DNA of 6,500 nt from Elusimicrobiota bacterium (GTDB lineage: Bacteria > Elusimicrobiota > Elusimicrobia > Elusimicrobiales > UBA9959): positions 1 through 6,500 of the forward strand of contig DNQL01000126.1 of assembly GCA_003500765.1 (NCBI GenBank). Direction: 5' to 3'. The position numbers and the translations under genes are program-made. Numbering within the stretch: the stretch's first letter is position 1; each line of letters begins with the position of its first letter. Shown piece after piece: positions 1 through 6,067 of the stretch. The notes beneath the pieces are model-generated. The model worked only from the letters and a program-made list of their open reading frames with translations. It searched no databases and was not told where the DNA came from.

Positions 1-897
1 CACGCGCTGGCCTGGGCCACCGGCAAGGTCATGGCGGCCCGCCGCTACGACGCCTTCTGTTATTTCGACGCCGACTCTCTGGCCCACCCGGGTTTCCTGA
101 CCGCGATGAACGCCCGCCTGGCCGCCGGCGACAAGGCCGTGCAGGGCAGGCAGTTGGCCAAGAACAAGCGCGAGGGGATACTGCCGCGCATACTGGCGGC
201 CGGCCATTGCATAACCAACCGCTTCTTCCAGAGGCCCAAGCTGGCCTGGGGGCTCTCGGCCACGCTGCACGGCAAGGGCATCTGCCTCGACGCCGCCACC
301 GCGGCGGCCTTTCCCTGGGACGGCCACAGTCTGACCGAGGACCTGGAGATGCAGATGCGGCTGGCCCGCCACGGGATACGCATAGGCTGGTCGCACGAAG
401 CCGTTGTTTACGACGAAGAGCCGGTCACGCTGTCCCAGTACGTCCGCCGCTGCGTGCGCTGGACCAGGGGCGCGCTGGATACCGCCCGCAAGCACCTGTG
501 GGGCCTCTGGAAAAGGGCGCTCGCCCACAGGGACCCGCGGGCCTTCGAGGCCTGGCTATACTGCGCCCAGGCCTACAAGTTCGCCATCGTTTTGCTAACC
601 GCCGTTCTTATTTATTACACTAGGGACGGCTTCAACCTCATAGTATGGTTCTACGGGGTTCTGCCCGGCGCCAAGGCAGCCATGAAAGCCCTGGCGCTGG
701 TCCCGTTGCTGGTCTACCCTTCGGCGGCCATACTGCTGGAGGGGGAGGGGTGGGACATCTTCGCGGCCTATTTCCTGCAGCCGGTACTTACCGCGCTGCG
801 GATGCCCATATTCGCCGCCGGCCTGCTGAGGGGCCGGGACTGGTGGGGCAGGACGGAGCACTCCAGCCAGGTAACTATTTCCGAGCTGGCGGAATGA
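1..897 (+). CDS. Family 2 glycosyltransferase, membrane-bound, C-terminal part (5' end outside window)
   Basis: The reading frame is open from base 1, and the residues before the first ATG (31) already fit the family, so the true start lies upstream. About 298 residues are visible. GT2 landmarks appear in order: the nucleotide-sugar/metal-binding DAD at 67-75, the acceptor-side TED with catalytic-base Asp at 334-342, and an RW motif at 457-462 followed by T-R-G. The usual Gln of QxxRW is Arg here (448-450), although a Gln sits four residues earlier (436-438). Hydrophobic membrane segments follow at about 571-625, 640-735 and 760-830, and the protein ends in a W-x-x-T-E-H-S-S segment common in this family. 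The layout resembles processive or polysaccharide-type GT2 enzymes (cellulose/poly-GlcNAc synthase-like) at the inner membrane, probably making a surface glycan or glycolipid. Sugar and acceptor cannot be told from sequence. The stop codon overlaps an in-frame ATG of the next gene (894-897), so the two may be co-transcribed. Confidence 0.87.
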   Translation, partial: HALAWATGKVMAARRYDAFCYFDADSLAHPGFLTAMNARLAAGDKAVQGRQLAKNKREGILPRILAAGHCITNRFFQRPKLAWGLSATLHGKGICLDAATAAAFPWDGHSLTEDLEMQMRLARHGIRIGWSHEAVVYDEEPVTLSQYVRRCVRWTRGALDTARKHLWGLWKRALAHRDPRAFEAWLYCAQAYKFAIVLLTAVLIYYTRDGFNLIVWFYGVLPGAKAAMKALALVPLLVYPSAAILLEGEGWDIFAAYFLQPVLTALRMPIFAAGLLRGRDWWGRTEHSSQVTISELAE

Positions 898-924
898 AAG
901 ACGGGGCGCAGCCGCCCTTTGGAC

Positions 925-930
925 GGAGGA
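925..930 (+). promoter_or_regulatory. Ribosome binding site deciding the start of the exported protein
   Basis: GGAGGA lies 5 bases before the ATG at 936. It favours that start over the in-frame ATG at 894, which has no comparable site and would add 14 polar residues in front of a clean signal peptide. Confidence 0.75.
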
Positions 931-935
931 AGAAC

Positions 936-1529
936 ATGAAGAAGATCCTGTTGCCGGCCGCCGCTATCGCCGCGGTCCTGATCACCGCGGCTATCGCCGC
1001 GGACCTGAACATTCCCGAGGAGCCGGGCGCCTTCACCGTGCCCAGGCCCGAGGCCCGCAGCGTCATCTCCGACCTCGGCGTACGCCTGCGCCTGAGCGCT
1101 AAGCAGGAGGAACGCATCTCTTCCGCGATACAGAAGCAGACCCGCGACTTCGACAGGATATTCAAGGAGTACGAGCGGGCGGCCGCCGAAGAGAAGAAGT
1201 GGCGCTACAAGATGAACGAGCATCGCTACAGCCTTTCGCTGATAAGCAGGGGGATTCCCGACCTGGTCAGGGAGTACCTCGACGAGGAGCAGCGCGAGAC
1301 CTTCGACACGCTGCTGGACGAAAGGCGCAAGCCGGTGGCCGAGATAAAGAAGTCCCAGCCCCAGGCCGCCGAAAAGCCGGCCGAGACCAAGGCGCCGGCC
1401 AAGAAGAGGGTCCTTGTGAAGAAGAAGAAAGCCCCGGCGAAAACCCGGCCCGCCCCGGCCGCGCCCGAGCCGGCCGAAGAGCCCCAGCAGCCCGAAGAGG
1501 ATTACGAGGACCTGGGCTCCTATCCCTGA
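936..1529 (+). CDS. Exported helical protein, Spy/CpxP (LTxxQ)-like, with Lys/Ala/Pro-rich tail
   Basis: This is a 197-residue protein. Residues 1-21 form a typical signal peptide: MKK, then an Ala/Ile/Leu/Val core, then small residues with a likely cut near AIA-A-D. There is no lipobox Cys, so it is probably a soluble periplasmic protein. Residues 45-135 look mostly helical and charged and contain two LTxxQ-like spots, LSAKQ (53-57) and YLDEEQ (114-119), spaced as in the Spy/CpxP family of periplasmic chaperone and stress sensors. That family is defined by weak motifs, so the assignment is tentative. Residues 133-180 are rich in Lys, Ala, Pro and Glu, including a KKKK run, and look disordered, followed by an acidic end (about 181-192). 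The tail could bind peptidoglycan, LPS or another polyanion; this is inference. It follows the glycosyltransferase by 38 bases and precedes the pilin genes by 40, so it may share their transcript. A role in pilus or envelope assembly is possible but not shown. Confidence 0.8.
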   Translation: MKKILLPAAAIAAVLITAAIAADLNIPEEPGAFTVPRPEARSVISDLGVRLRLSAKQEERISSAIQKQTRDFDRIFKEYERAAAEEKKWRYKMNEHRYSLSLISRGIPDLVREYLDEEQRETFDTLLDERRKPVAEIKKSQPQAAEKPAETKAPAKKRVLVKKKKAPAKTRPAPAAPEPAEEPQQPEEDYEDLGSYP

Positions 1530-1569
1530 ACTCTTTTCGCCGGTATACAGGCCCCGGCGCGGTGAACGA

Positions 1570-4083
1570 ATGAGAACAGGCCCCAAAAAAAATATTCCGG
1601 CCGGAGGGGGATTTACCCTGCTGGAGCTCCTGCTCGCCTCGGCTATCATGTCGATAGGCATACTCGGCATGGTGGCCTCTTTCCGCTATTTCAACGTAGG
1701 CATACAGAGCGCCAAGGGCCGGTCGCTGGCCAATAACCTGGCGCAGGAGAAGATCGAGTACCTTAAGAACCGCTCCTACTACCGGGTCCTGGTCACCACC
1801 GCCACGGCCTCCCCGCCCGACGACAACTTCTCTCCCCCCATGAACTACGACGTTTCTCCGAACGGCGAGGAGTCGCTGGTAGTGGGCGGCATAAACTTCA
1901 AGCGCCGCGTCATGATACGCAAGGTCAGCGAGGACCCGTCCACGGGGAATCTCGAATACAGGAACTGGAACGATCCCGACACGGGCCTCAAGGAGATAGC
2001 CGTCTTCGTGGCCTGGTTCGAGGGCGGTAACTGGAAGAAGGCGGAGCTCAGGAACCTCCTGGAGAACCCGGACCGCATAAACCTCAGCGCCTCCTTCTCC
2101 GGCAACGTCAAGGACCTGACCTCCAGCGCGAATATTTCCAGCGCCGTGGTCCGCGCGCAGGAGAACCCCTCCCGCTACGACTACACGGACGGGGACGGCA
2201 ATTATTATTTCGACATAGAGCCCGGGACTTACACGCTGATGGCCTCCATGGAGGGCTATTTCATAAAGACCAGGCCCGCCGAGGTCATCGCCGAAGGCGA
2301 CGCCCTGTCCGGCAGGGATTTCCTGCTGGCGCGCATGTCCAGCGGCACTATCACGGGCACTGCTTACCTGCGGGACCACCTGGTGGTCTACATGGTGACG
2401 GGCTCCTCGGTGATGGCGAACGGCGACGATATAGAGTTCATTTCCCTGTACAACCCCACCACCTCGGCGATAGACGTGGCGGCGGCGGCGGGCAATAATT
2501 TAAAGCTGTCGTATTCCGGCGAGACCGGGCTGGGCCACGACGTAAGCGAGTTCGCCCTCAACTATATCTCGACTTACGTGCCGGCGGGGCATTATTACCT
2601 GATAGCCAGCTCCGGTTCCTTCATTTTCAAAGGCTATTCCGTGACCGCCGACGCGGTCTATTCGACGTCCAACTCCCCGCCCTGCGCCATGTCGGGCCCG
2701 CTGCTGAACTGCATCAGGACCAACGAGGCCGGCAGCGTGCGCGTCAGGAACTCGTCCGGAGATATAATAGACACGCTCGGCTGGAACCGGTCCGCGGCCG
2801 GGAAACTGCCGAGCTATTACGAGGGCAGCTACAAGTCGGTCACGAACGGCATAGAGCCGGGCGGGCAGTTCTTCCGCTATACCACCAAAAGCTCCGGCAG
2901 CGAAGGCTCCGGCAGCTGCTACGACACCGACGTCAACAACGCCAACTTTTTCTACTTCACGAACGCCATATTCAGGGTCCTGTCCCTTTCGGACGGCTAC
3001 AAGGCCCCGGTGACCGGCACGCCCGCCGCCGGGGGGCTGGCCTTCGCCGACGACGGGCTCTCGTCCACCGTTTCGGCGGACGCGGACGGTTATTTCAACC
3101 TCAAGAGCGTCGCCACGGGGTACTGGACCGTGCACGTCAGCAGCAGCGGGTATATGCTCAGCGTCAGTTCCGCCGGCGGGACCTCCAACGGGTTCGTCCA
3201 CTCCCTGGGCAACCTCGTGCTCAGCTCTTCGAGTATTTACGGCTACGTTTCCGGCCTGGTGACGGACGTGAACGGGATCCCTCTCCCCGGCGTTAAGATG
3301 TACGCGGGCGGGGCCATAGGGTACACCGGCTCGGACGGAAGATATTCCGTGACTTCCCCCGAAGGGGAGAACAATGTCGCCGCCAATTACCAGACCTACG
3401 ACCCCGATTACATAGAGTATTCCGAAACCGGCGTCATGGTCACGGCCGGGGAGATGGTCTCTCCCGCGGTGGATTTCACACTCACTCAGGGCGGGCGTCT
3501 GGCGGGGTGGGTCACCACTAACGGGGTCGATCCTCTGCCCAACGTGCCCGTCATCGCGGTCAAGGGCGGGATAGAGCACGGCAATACGGTCAGCGGCTCG
3601 GACGGCACATTCCTGATCTGGGGCTCGGGTATCTCCGTGGGCACTTACGACGTGGTGCCGCGGCTGGAGGCAGGGGAGGCCGCGACCCCGTCCACCTATA
3701 CCGTGACCCTCAACGCCGGGGAAACTATTTTCGTCGGCACTTTCACCGTGACCGGCGCCATGGGCTACATAAGCGGCTCGGTAACGGCCAACGGCGCGCC
3801 GATAACCACGGGAGTGCTTGTCTACGCCACAACGGGGACCATAACCGGAGCGCCGCCGGTGCTCAACTCCGCCCTGCGCTCCGGCGTCGTAGCCTATTAC
3901 GCCGTCTCCTCGGACGCGGCCGGCCATTATGAGCTGGCGGTACGGGGCGGCTACGATTACAACCTTTACGCCTGGTACACGACCTGGAACGGGCAGACGC
4001 CGGCCACGACCCGGAAGGATTATTCCTCGCCGCCCGTGACCGTGGTCCCAGGCGACGCGGTGACGAGGGACTTCGCATGGTAA
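1570..4083 (+). CDS. Very large PilV-like minor pilin with LTD-like and carboxypeptidase-regulatory-like domains
   Basis: This is an 837-residue prepilin. The leader is residues 1-14, with the cut expected between G14 and F15 (GFTLLEL); E19 is the conserved +5 Glu, followed by a hydrophobic helix to about 38. Residues 45-65 (RSLANNLAQEKIEYLK) match the PilV/GspI style of N-terminal helix. A pilin-type head extends to about 165. Then come a beta-sandwich module (172-255, with DGDGNYYF and PGTYTL), a lamin-tail-like domain (about 284-462), and four further beta-sandwich modules (about 465-552, 556-640, 641-728, 730-837). The modules share features of carboxypeptidase regulatory-like domains: G-x-V starts, PLPGV or PLPNV, SDG-x-Y or SDGTF, and GTY turns. 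Ordinary PilV/GspI proteins are only some 120-200 residues. The start ATG has GGTGA 4 bases upstream. Only three Cys occur (372, 381, 450), all within the LTD-like part. The protein is probably displayed at the pilus tip or on a pseudopilus as an adhesin or binding module. The prepilin call is firm; the ligand is unknown. Confidence 0.9.
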   Translation: MRTGPKKNIPAGGGFTLLELLLASAIMSIGILGMVASFRYFNVGIQSAKGRSLANNLAQEKIEYLKNRSYYRVLVTTATASPPDDNFSPPMNYDVSPNGEESLVVGGINFKRRVMIRKVSEDPSTGNLEYRNWNDPDTGLKEIAVFVAWFEGGNWKKAELRNLLENPDRINLSASFSGNVKDLTSSANISSAVVRAQENPSRYDYTDGDGNYYFDIEPGTYTLMASMEGYFIKTRPAEVIAEGDALSGRDFLLARMSSGTITGTAYLRDHLVVYMVTGSSVMANGDDIEFISLYNPTTSAIDVAAAAGNNLKLSYSGETGLGHDVSEFALNYISTYVPAGHYYLIASSGSFIFKGYSVTADAVYSTSNSPPCAMSGPLLNCIRTNEAGSVRVRNSSGDIIDTLGWNRSAAGKLPSYYEGSYKSVTNGIEPGGQFFRYTTKSSGSEGSGSCYDTDVNNANFFYFTNAIFRVLSLSDGYKAPVTGTPAAGGLAFADDGLSSTVSADADGYFNLKSVATGYWTVHVSSSGYMLSVSSAGGTSNGFVHSLGNLVLSSSSIYGYVSGLVTDVNGIPLPGVKMYAGGAIGYTGSDGRYSVTSPEGENNVAANYQTYDPDYIEYSETGVMVTAGEMVSPAVDFTLTQGGRLAGWVTTNGVDPLPNVPVIAVKGGIEHGNTVSGSDGTFLIWGSGISVGTYDVVPRLEAGEAATPSTYTVTLNAGETIFVGTFTVTGAMGYISGSVTANGAPITTGVLVYATTGTITGAPPVLNSALRSGVVAYYAVSSDAAGHYELAVRGGYDYNLYAWYTTWNGQTPATTRKDYSSPPVTVVPGDAVTRDFAW
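2083..2334 (+). other. First carboxypeptidase-regulatory-like beta-sandwich of the PilV-like pilin
   Basis: These are residues about 172-255 of the pilin. The SFSGNV opening, TDGDGNYYFDI turn, PGTYTLMASMEGY strand pair and closing DFLL give the usual seven-stranded prealbumin-like pattern. This module joins the pilin head to the LTD-like domain. The boundaries are approximate. Confidence 0.65.
2419..2955 (+). other. Lamin-tail-like (LTD) domain inside the PilV-like pilin
   Basis: These are residues about 284-462. The LTD pattern is recognisable in order: D-D-I-E-F-I-S-L-Y-N-P-T (286-297), a hydrophobic D-V stretch, P-A-G-H-Y-Y-L-I-A (338-346), G-S-V-R-V-R-N followed by D-I-I-D-T-L-G-W (388-405), E-G (418-419), G-G-Q-F-F-R (431-436) and the closing D-T-D-V-N-N-A-N-F (452-460), which corresponds to the family's D-x-N-x-x-D-F end. 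Bacterial LTDs occur in surface and secreted proteins as immunoglobulin-like binding modules. The match is by motif only. An 11-base direct repeat (2891-2901 and 2906-2916) encodes the Ser/Gly linker in this domain. Confidence 0.6.
2962..4080 (+). repeat. Four tandem divergent beta-sandwich modules at the C-terminus of the PilV-like pilin
   Basis: These are residues about 465-837. Each module of roughly 85-105 residues shows a G-x-V type first strand, a small-residue Pro-Gly turn, an S/A-D-G/A-G-x-Y/F turn and a closing strand: ADADGYF at 503-509, GSDGRYS at 587-593, GSDGTF at 676-681, SDAAGHYE at 781-788. They are too diverged at the DNA level to read as recent duplications. They probably form a stalk or extended arm; no catalytic motif was seen. 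Confidence 0.6.
4065..4070 (+). promoter_or_regulatory. Ribosome binding site of the PilW/PulJ-like gene, inside the upstream gene
   Basis: GAGGGA lies 6 bases before the ATG at 4077, within the last codons of the PilV-like gene. Together with the 7-base gene overlap (4077-4083) it points to translational coupling. Confidence 0.65.
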
Positions 4084-4607
4084 AGAACAGGCCCTTCCCG
4101 ATAGGGCGCAGGCCCGGATACACCCTCATGGAGCTCATGATCGTGGTGGCCATCATGGGGGTCCTCGTGCTGTCGGCCCCTCAGATCTTCACTAAGGTCT
4201 ACCAGTTCGTCCGCCTGGCCACGGCCCGCGCCGAGATCCAGAAGAACGCGAGAGAGGCCCTCTCGAACGTCAACCGCGAGCTGCGCCAGGCCGTGGCCAC
4301 TTCCATCGTCATCGACCAGCGCAGCGGCCAGCCTCCCCATTCCAGGATAACCTTCAACCGCTACAAGGCCGACGGCAGCATCGGGACGGTATCTTATTAT
4401 CAGCAGGGCCGGCGGCTTTATCTGGCGCTCGACGGCGCCGCGGAGGGTCGCCTCGTCGCGGACAATCTCCGCTACCTGGCCTTCAGCTATCCCCGCACCG
4501 ACGATTCGGATATCATTTCGCTCTCCGTCACTTTCGAGAAAGAAACCTACGAGGGAGGGGCCAAGGCCCTGCAGATGGCGGTCGAAAAAGTCAGGATAAT
4601 GAACTGA
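4077..4607 (+). CDS. PilW/PulJ-like minor pilin (prepilin)
   Basis: This is a 176-residue prepilin. Its 14-residue basic leader ends in G14, the mature protein begins Y15-T-L-M-E19 (Glu at +5), and a hydrophobic helix (MIVVAIMGVLVLSAP) follows. Residues about 45-70 (AEIQKNAREALSNVNRELRQAV) and the beta-rich C-terminal half, with SRITFNRY and VSYYQQGRRLYLAL, follow the layout of PilW, PulJ/GspJ and related minor pilins. There are no Cys, so no disulfide-bonded C-terminal loop as in many major pilins. The size is typical for the family. It should be processed by a prepilin peptidase (PilD-type, not in window) and join the tip or priming complex with the neighbouring PilV-like and PilX-like proteins. 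PilW and PulJ share the same N-terminal family, so type IV pilus versus type II secretion cannot be decided from this protein alone; the PilX-like neighbour favours the pilus. Confidence 0.88.
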   Translation: MVKNRPFPIGRRPGYTLMELMIVVAIMGVLVLSAPQIFTKVYQFVRLATARAEIQKNAREALSNVNRELRQAVATSIVIDQRSGQPPHSRITFNRYKADGSIGTVSYYQQGRRLYLALDGAAEGRLVADNLRYLAFSYPRTDDSDIISLSVTFEKETYEGGAKALQMAVEKVRIMN

Positions 4608-4617
4608 GGCCGGACCT

Positions 4618-6063
4618 ATGTTTATGAACGCAGCCACGCGGAAATTCATGCGGCGCGCCGGCAGGGGGCAGATGGCCATCATGCTGGTGCTGGTCACGCT
4701 CCTGTTCCTCCTGATAATGATCCCCGTGATAGAGATGTTCGTGCGCAACGAGTCCATCTGGACCGTCAAGGAACGCAAGAATACCGTCGCGTTCCACCTG
4801 GCCGAGGCCGGCATAGACCGGGCTTACTGGAAGCTCATAGAGAAGGAGGGGAACTTCCAGTCGATCACCGAGGGCTCCGCCATACCCGGCTACGCCGACG
4901 ACACGGAATACGGCGACATAGAGGGAGGGGTCTACAAGATCAACATGACGGTCGGAGACACCAACCTGAAGGTCCAGGTGATAGCGACCGGCAAGGACGC
5001 CACCTCCAAGGAATACCGGGCCATAAAAGCCGTTTTCTCAAAGGCCAGCGTGGACGCGGCGCTGCAGGCGCCCTCCATATCCGGGGCCGGCAACGCCAAC
5101 GTGCACTGGGGCCCGATGATGTCGCTGAGCGCCATGAACCTGGCCGGCGGCGCCAACGAGCTCTACCCGCGCAAGTACGCGCGCGGCGCCATAACGGCGG
5201 CCGGCACTTACCCGGACCGGGATACCGATCCGAATCAGCCCAACAAGGGCCCTTATACGAACGACATCAAGACGGAATGGTGGGCGTACAATGAGCCGCC
5301 CGGGGTGCCGGATATAATGACGCCCGACACCTCCTATTACATGTCGCTGGCCGTCGACCAGGGCAACTATTATACCGACGCCAATTATTCGGAAAACAAT
5401 CTAAAGGACACGGTCTGCACGGTAGGGGCGGACCCCAAGGTCAGGTTTTTCGAAGGCAACGCCACCTTCGGCGGCAGCAAGTATTTCTGCGGCATACTCA
5501 TAGTAATGGGGAACCTCACCTTCAATTCCGGCGGGGCGCATCCCCAGGGTTCCGTTTCCGTGATGCCGCCGGACAACGCCTGGGACGAATACCAGCTCAA
5601 CGTCCCCGTCCATAGCGGGGCGCAGAAGGCCGGCAGCATGGATGCCTGGACCTACGAAGCCGCGGGAGACCACGCCGCCGGGCTATGCGGCGGCGGGCCG
5701 CACGGGGACACCGCGTCCAAGTACGAGTATCCGGGCGACGCGGGAAAAGGCGCGGTCGAGTGCTATAACTTCAGGTGCGGCAACGATATCAACTGCGACG
5801 GCGACTGCAACGACGCCGACGAGGGCCACCTGGGCGGCTTCGCCTCGGGTAAGCAGCTCAGCTTCAAGGGCTACGTTTACGCCGCGGGCGGTTTCACGGG
5901 CGGCGCCCAGACCCGGATCTTCGGCGCCGTGCACGTTGCCGACGGCGCCTCGTTCTCCGGCGGCGGCATGGACATCTTTTACGATAACACCCTGAATGTC
6001 CGCTTCCTCAACAACAGCATAAGACGGCTCAGCTGGCACGAAGTCAAGCCGGCGGAGTTCTGA
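4618..6063 (+). CDS. PilX-like minor pilus protein with Cys-rich calcium-loop-like motif
   Basis: This is a 481-residue protein. The N-terminus is of the PilX type: basic residues, then GQMAIMLVLVTLLFLLIMI (about 17-35), then HLAEAGIDRAYWKL (60-73), the AEAG signature of PilX N-terminal domains. It lacks the GFTLxE motif, as PilX-like proteins of this kind often do. The C-terminal region has glycine-rich short strands, GILIVMGNLTF (292-302) and GYVYAAGGFTGGAQ to GGGMDIFYD (418-456), resembling the beta-rich C-terminal domains seen in other PilX-like proteins. Residues 390-401 spell an EF-hand-like loop with Asp, Asn, Asp, Asp, Asn, Asp at positions 1, 3, 5, 7, 9, 12 and Gly at 6. Seven Cys occur, five of them between 357 and 397. 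PilX proteins of Pseudomonas are only about 200 residues, so this one is enlarged. The start at 4618 has GAGG 8 bases upstream (4606-4609); the gap from the previous gene is 10 bases. Probable role: minor pilin of the tip complex. Confidence 0.82.
   Translation: MFMNAATRKFMRRAGRGQMAIMLVLVTLLFLLIMIPVIEMFVRNESIWTVKERKNTVAFHLAEAGIDRAYWKLIEKEGNFQSITEGSAIPGYADDTEYGDIEGGVYKINMTVGDTNLKVQVIATGKDATSKEYRAIKAVFSKASVDAALQAPSISGAGNANVHWGPMMSLSAMNLAGGANELYPRKYARGAITAAGTYPDRDTDPNQPNKGPYTNDIKTEWWAYNEPPGVPDIMTPDTSYYMSLAVDQGNYYTDANYSENNLKDTVCTVGADPKVRFFEGNATFGGSKYFCGILIVMGNLTFNSGGAHPQGSVSVMPPDNAWDEYQLNVPVHSGAQKAGSMDAWTYEAAGDHAAGLCGGGPHGDTASKYEYPGDAGKGAVECYNFRCGNDINCDGDCNDADEGHLGGFASGKQLSFKGYVYAAGGFTGGAQTRIFGAVHVADGASFSGGGMDIFYDNTLNVRFLNNSIRRLSWHEVKPAEF
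5785..5820 (+). other. EF-hand/dockerin-like calcium loop in the PilX-like protein
   Basis: The codons for residues 390-401 give D-I-N-C-D-G-D-C-N-D-A-D, with oxygen ligands at 1, 3, 5, 7, 9 and 12, the pattern of a canonical calcium loop. Two Cys lie inside the loop, and Asp replaces the common Glu at position 12 (Glu follows at 13). Calcium binding is inferred. Confidence 0.5.
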
Positions 6064-6067
6064 TCCC

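Noticed and set aside
207..623. 138-codon plus-strand frame within the glycosyltransferase
   Set aside because: It is out of frame with the catalytic motifs and gives an Arg/Gly/Pro-rich product typical of shifted reading in GC-rich DNA.
645..935. Upstream in-frame extension of the exported-protein gene
   Set aside because: It overlaps the glycosyltransferase and would bury the signal peptide. The strong GGAGGA before 936 marks the real start.
1538..1559. Six-pair hairpin (CGCCGG with CCGGCG) between the exported protein and the PilV-like gene
   Set aside because: The loop is 10 bases and no T-run follows, so it is not a convincing terminator. Such stems are expected by chance in GC-rich spacers.
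768..1670. 300-codon open frame on the minus strand
   Set aside because: It is antisense to the glycosyltransferase end, the exported protein and the PilV-like start. The product is Gly/Leu/Arg-rich, mirroring the Lys/Ala/Pro codons of the sense gene.
1267..2379. 370-codon open frame on the minus strand
   Set aside because: It spans two plus-strand genes and the gap between them, gives a Gly/Arg/Val-rich product and has no ribosome binding site of note.
2500..3927. 475-codon open frame on the minus strand
   Set aside because: It lies wholly inside the PilV-like gene, whose plus-strand product has clear domains. The antisense product is a low-complexity Gly/Arg/Val/His sequence with no recognisable motif, as expected opposite a GC-rich gene.
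5642..5995. 117-codon plus-strand frame rich in Thr, Ala, Arg and Pro
   Set aside because: It is an out-of-frame shadow of the PilX-like gene with low-complexity composition.
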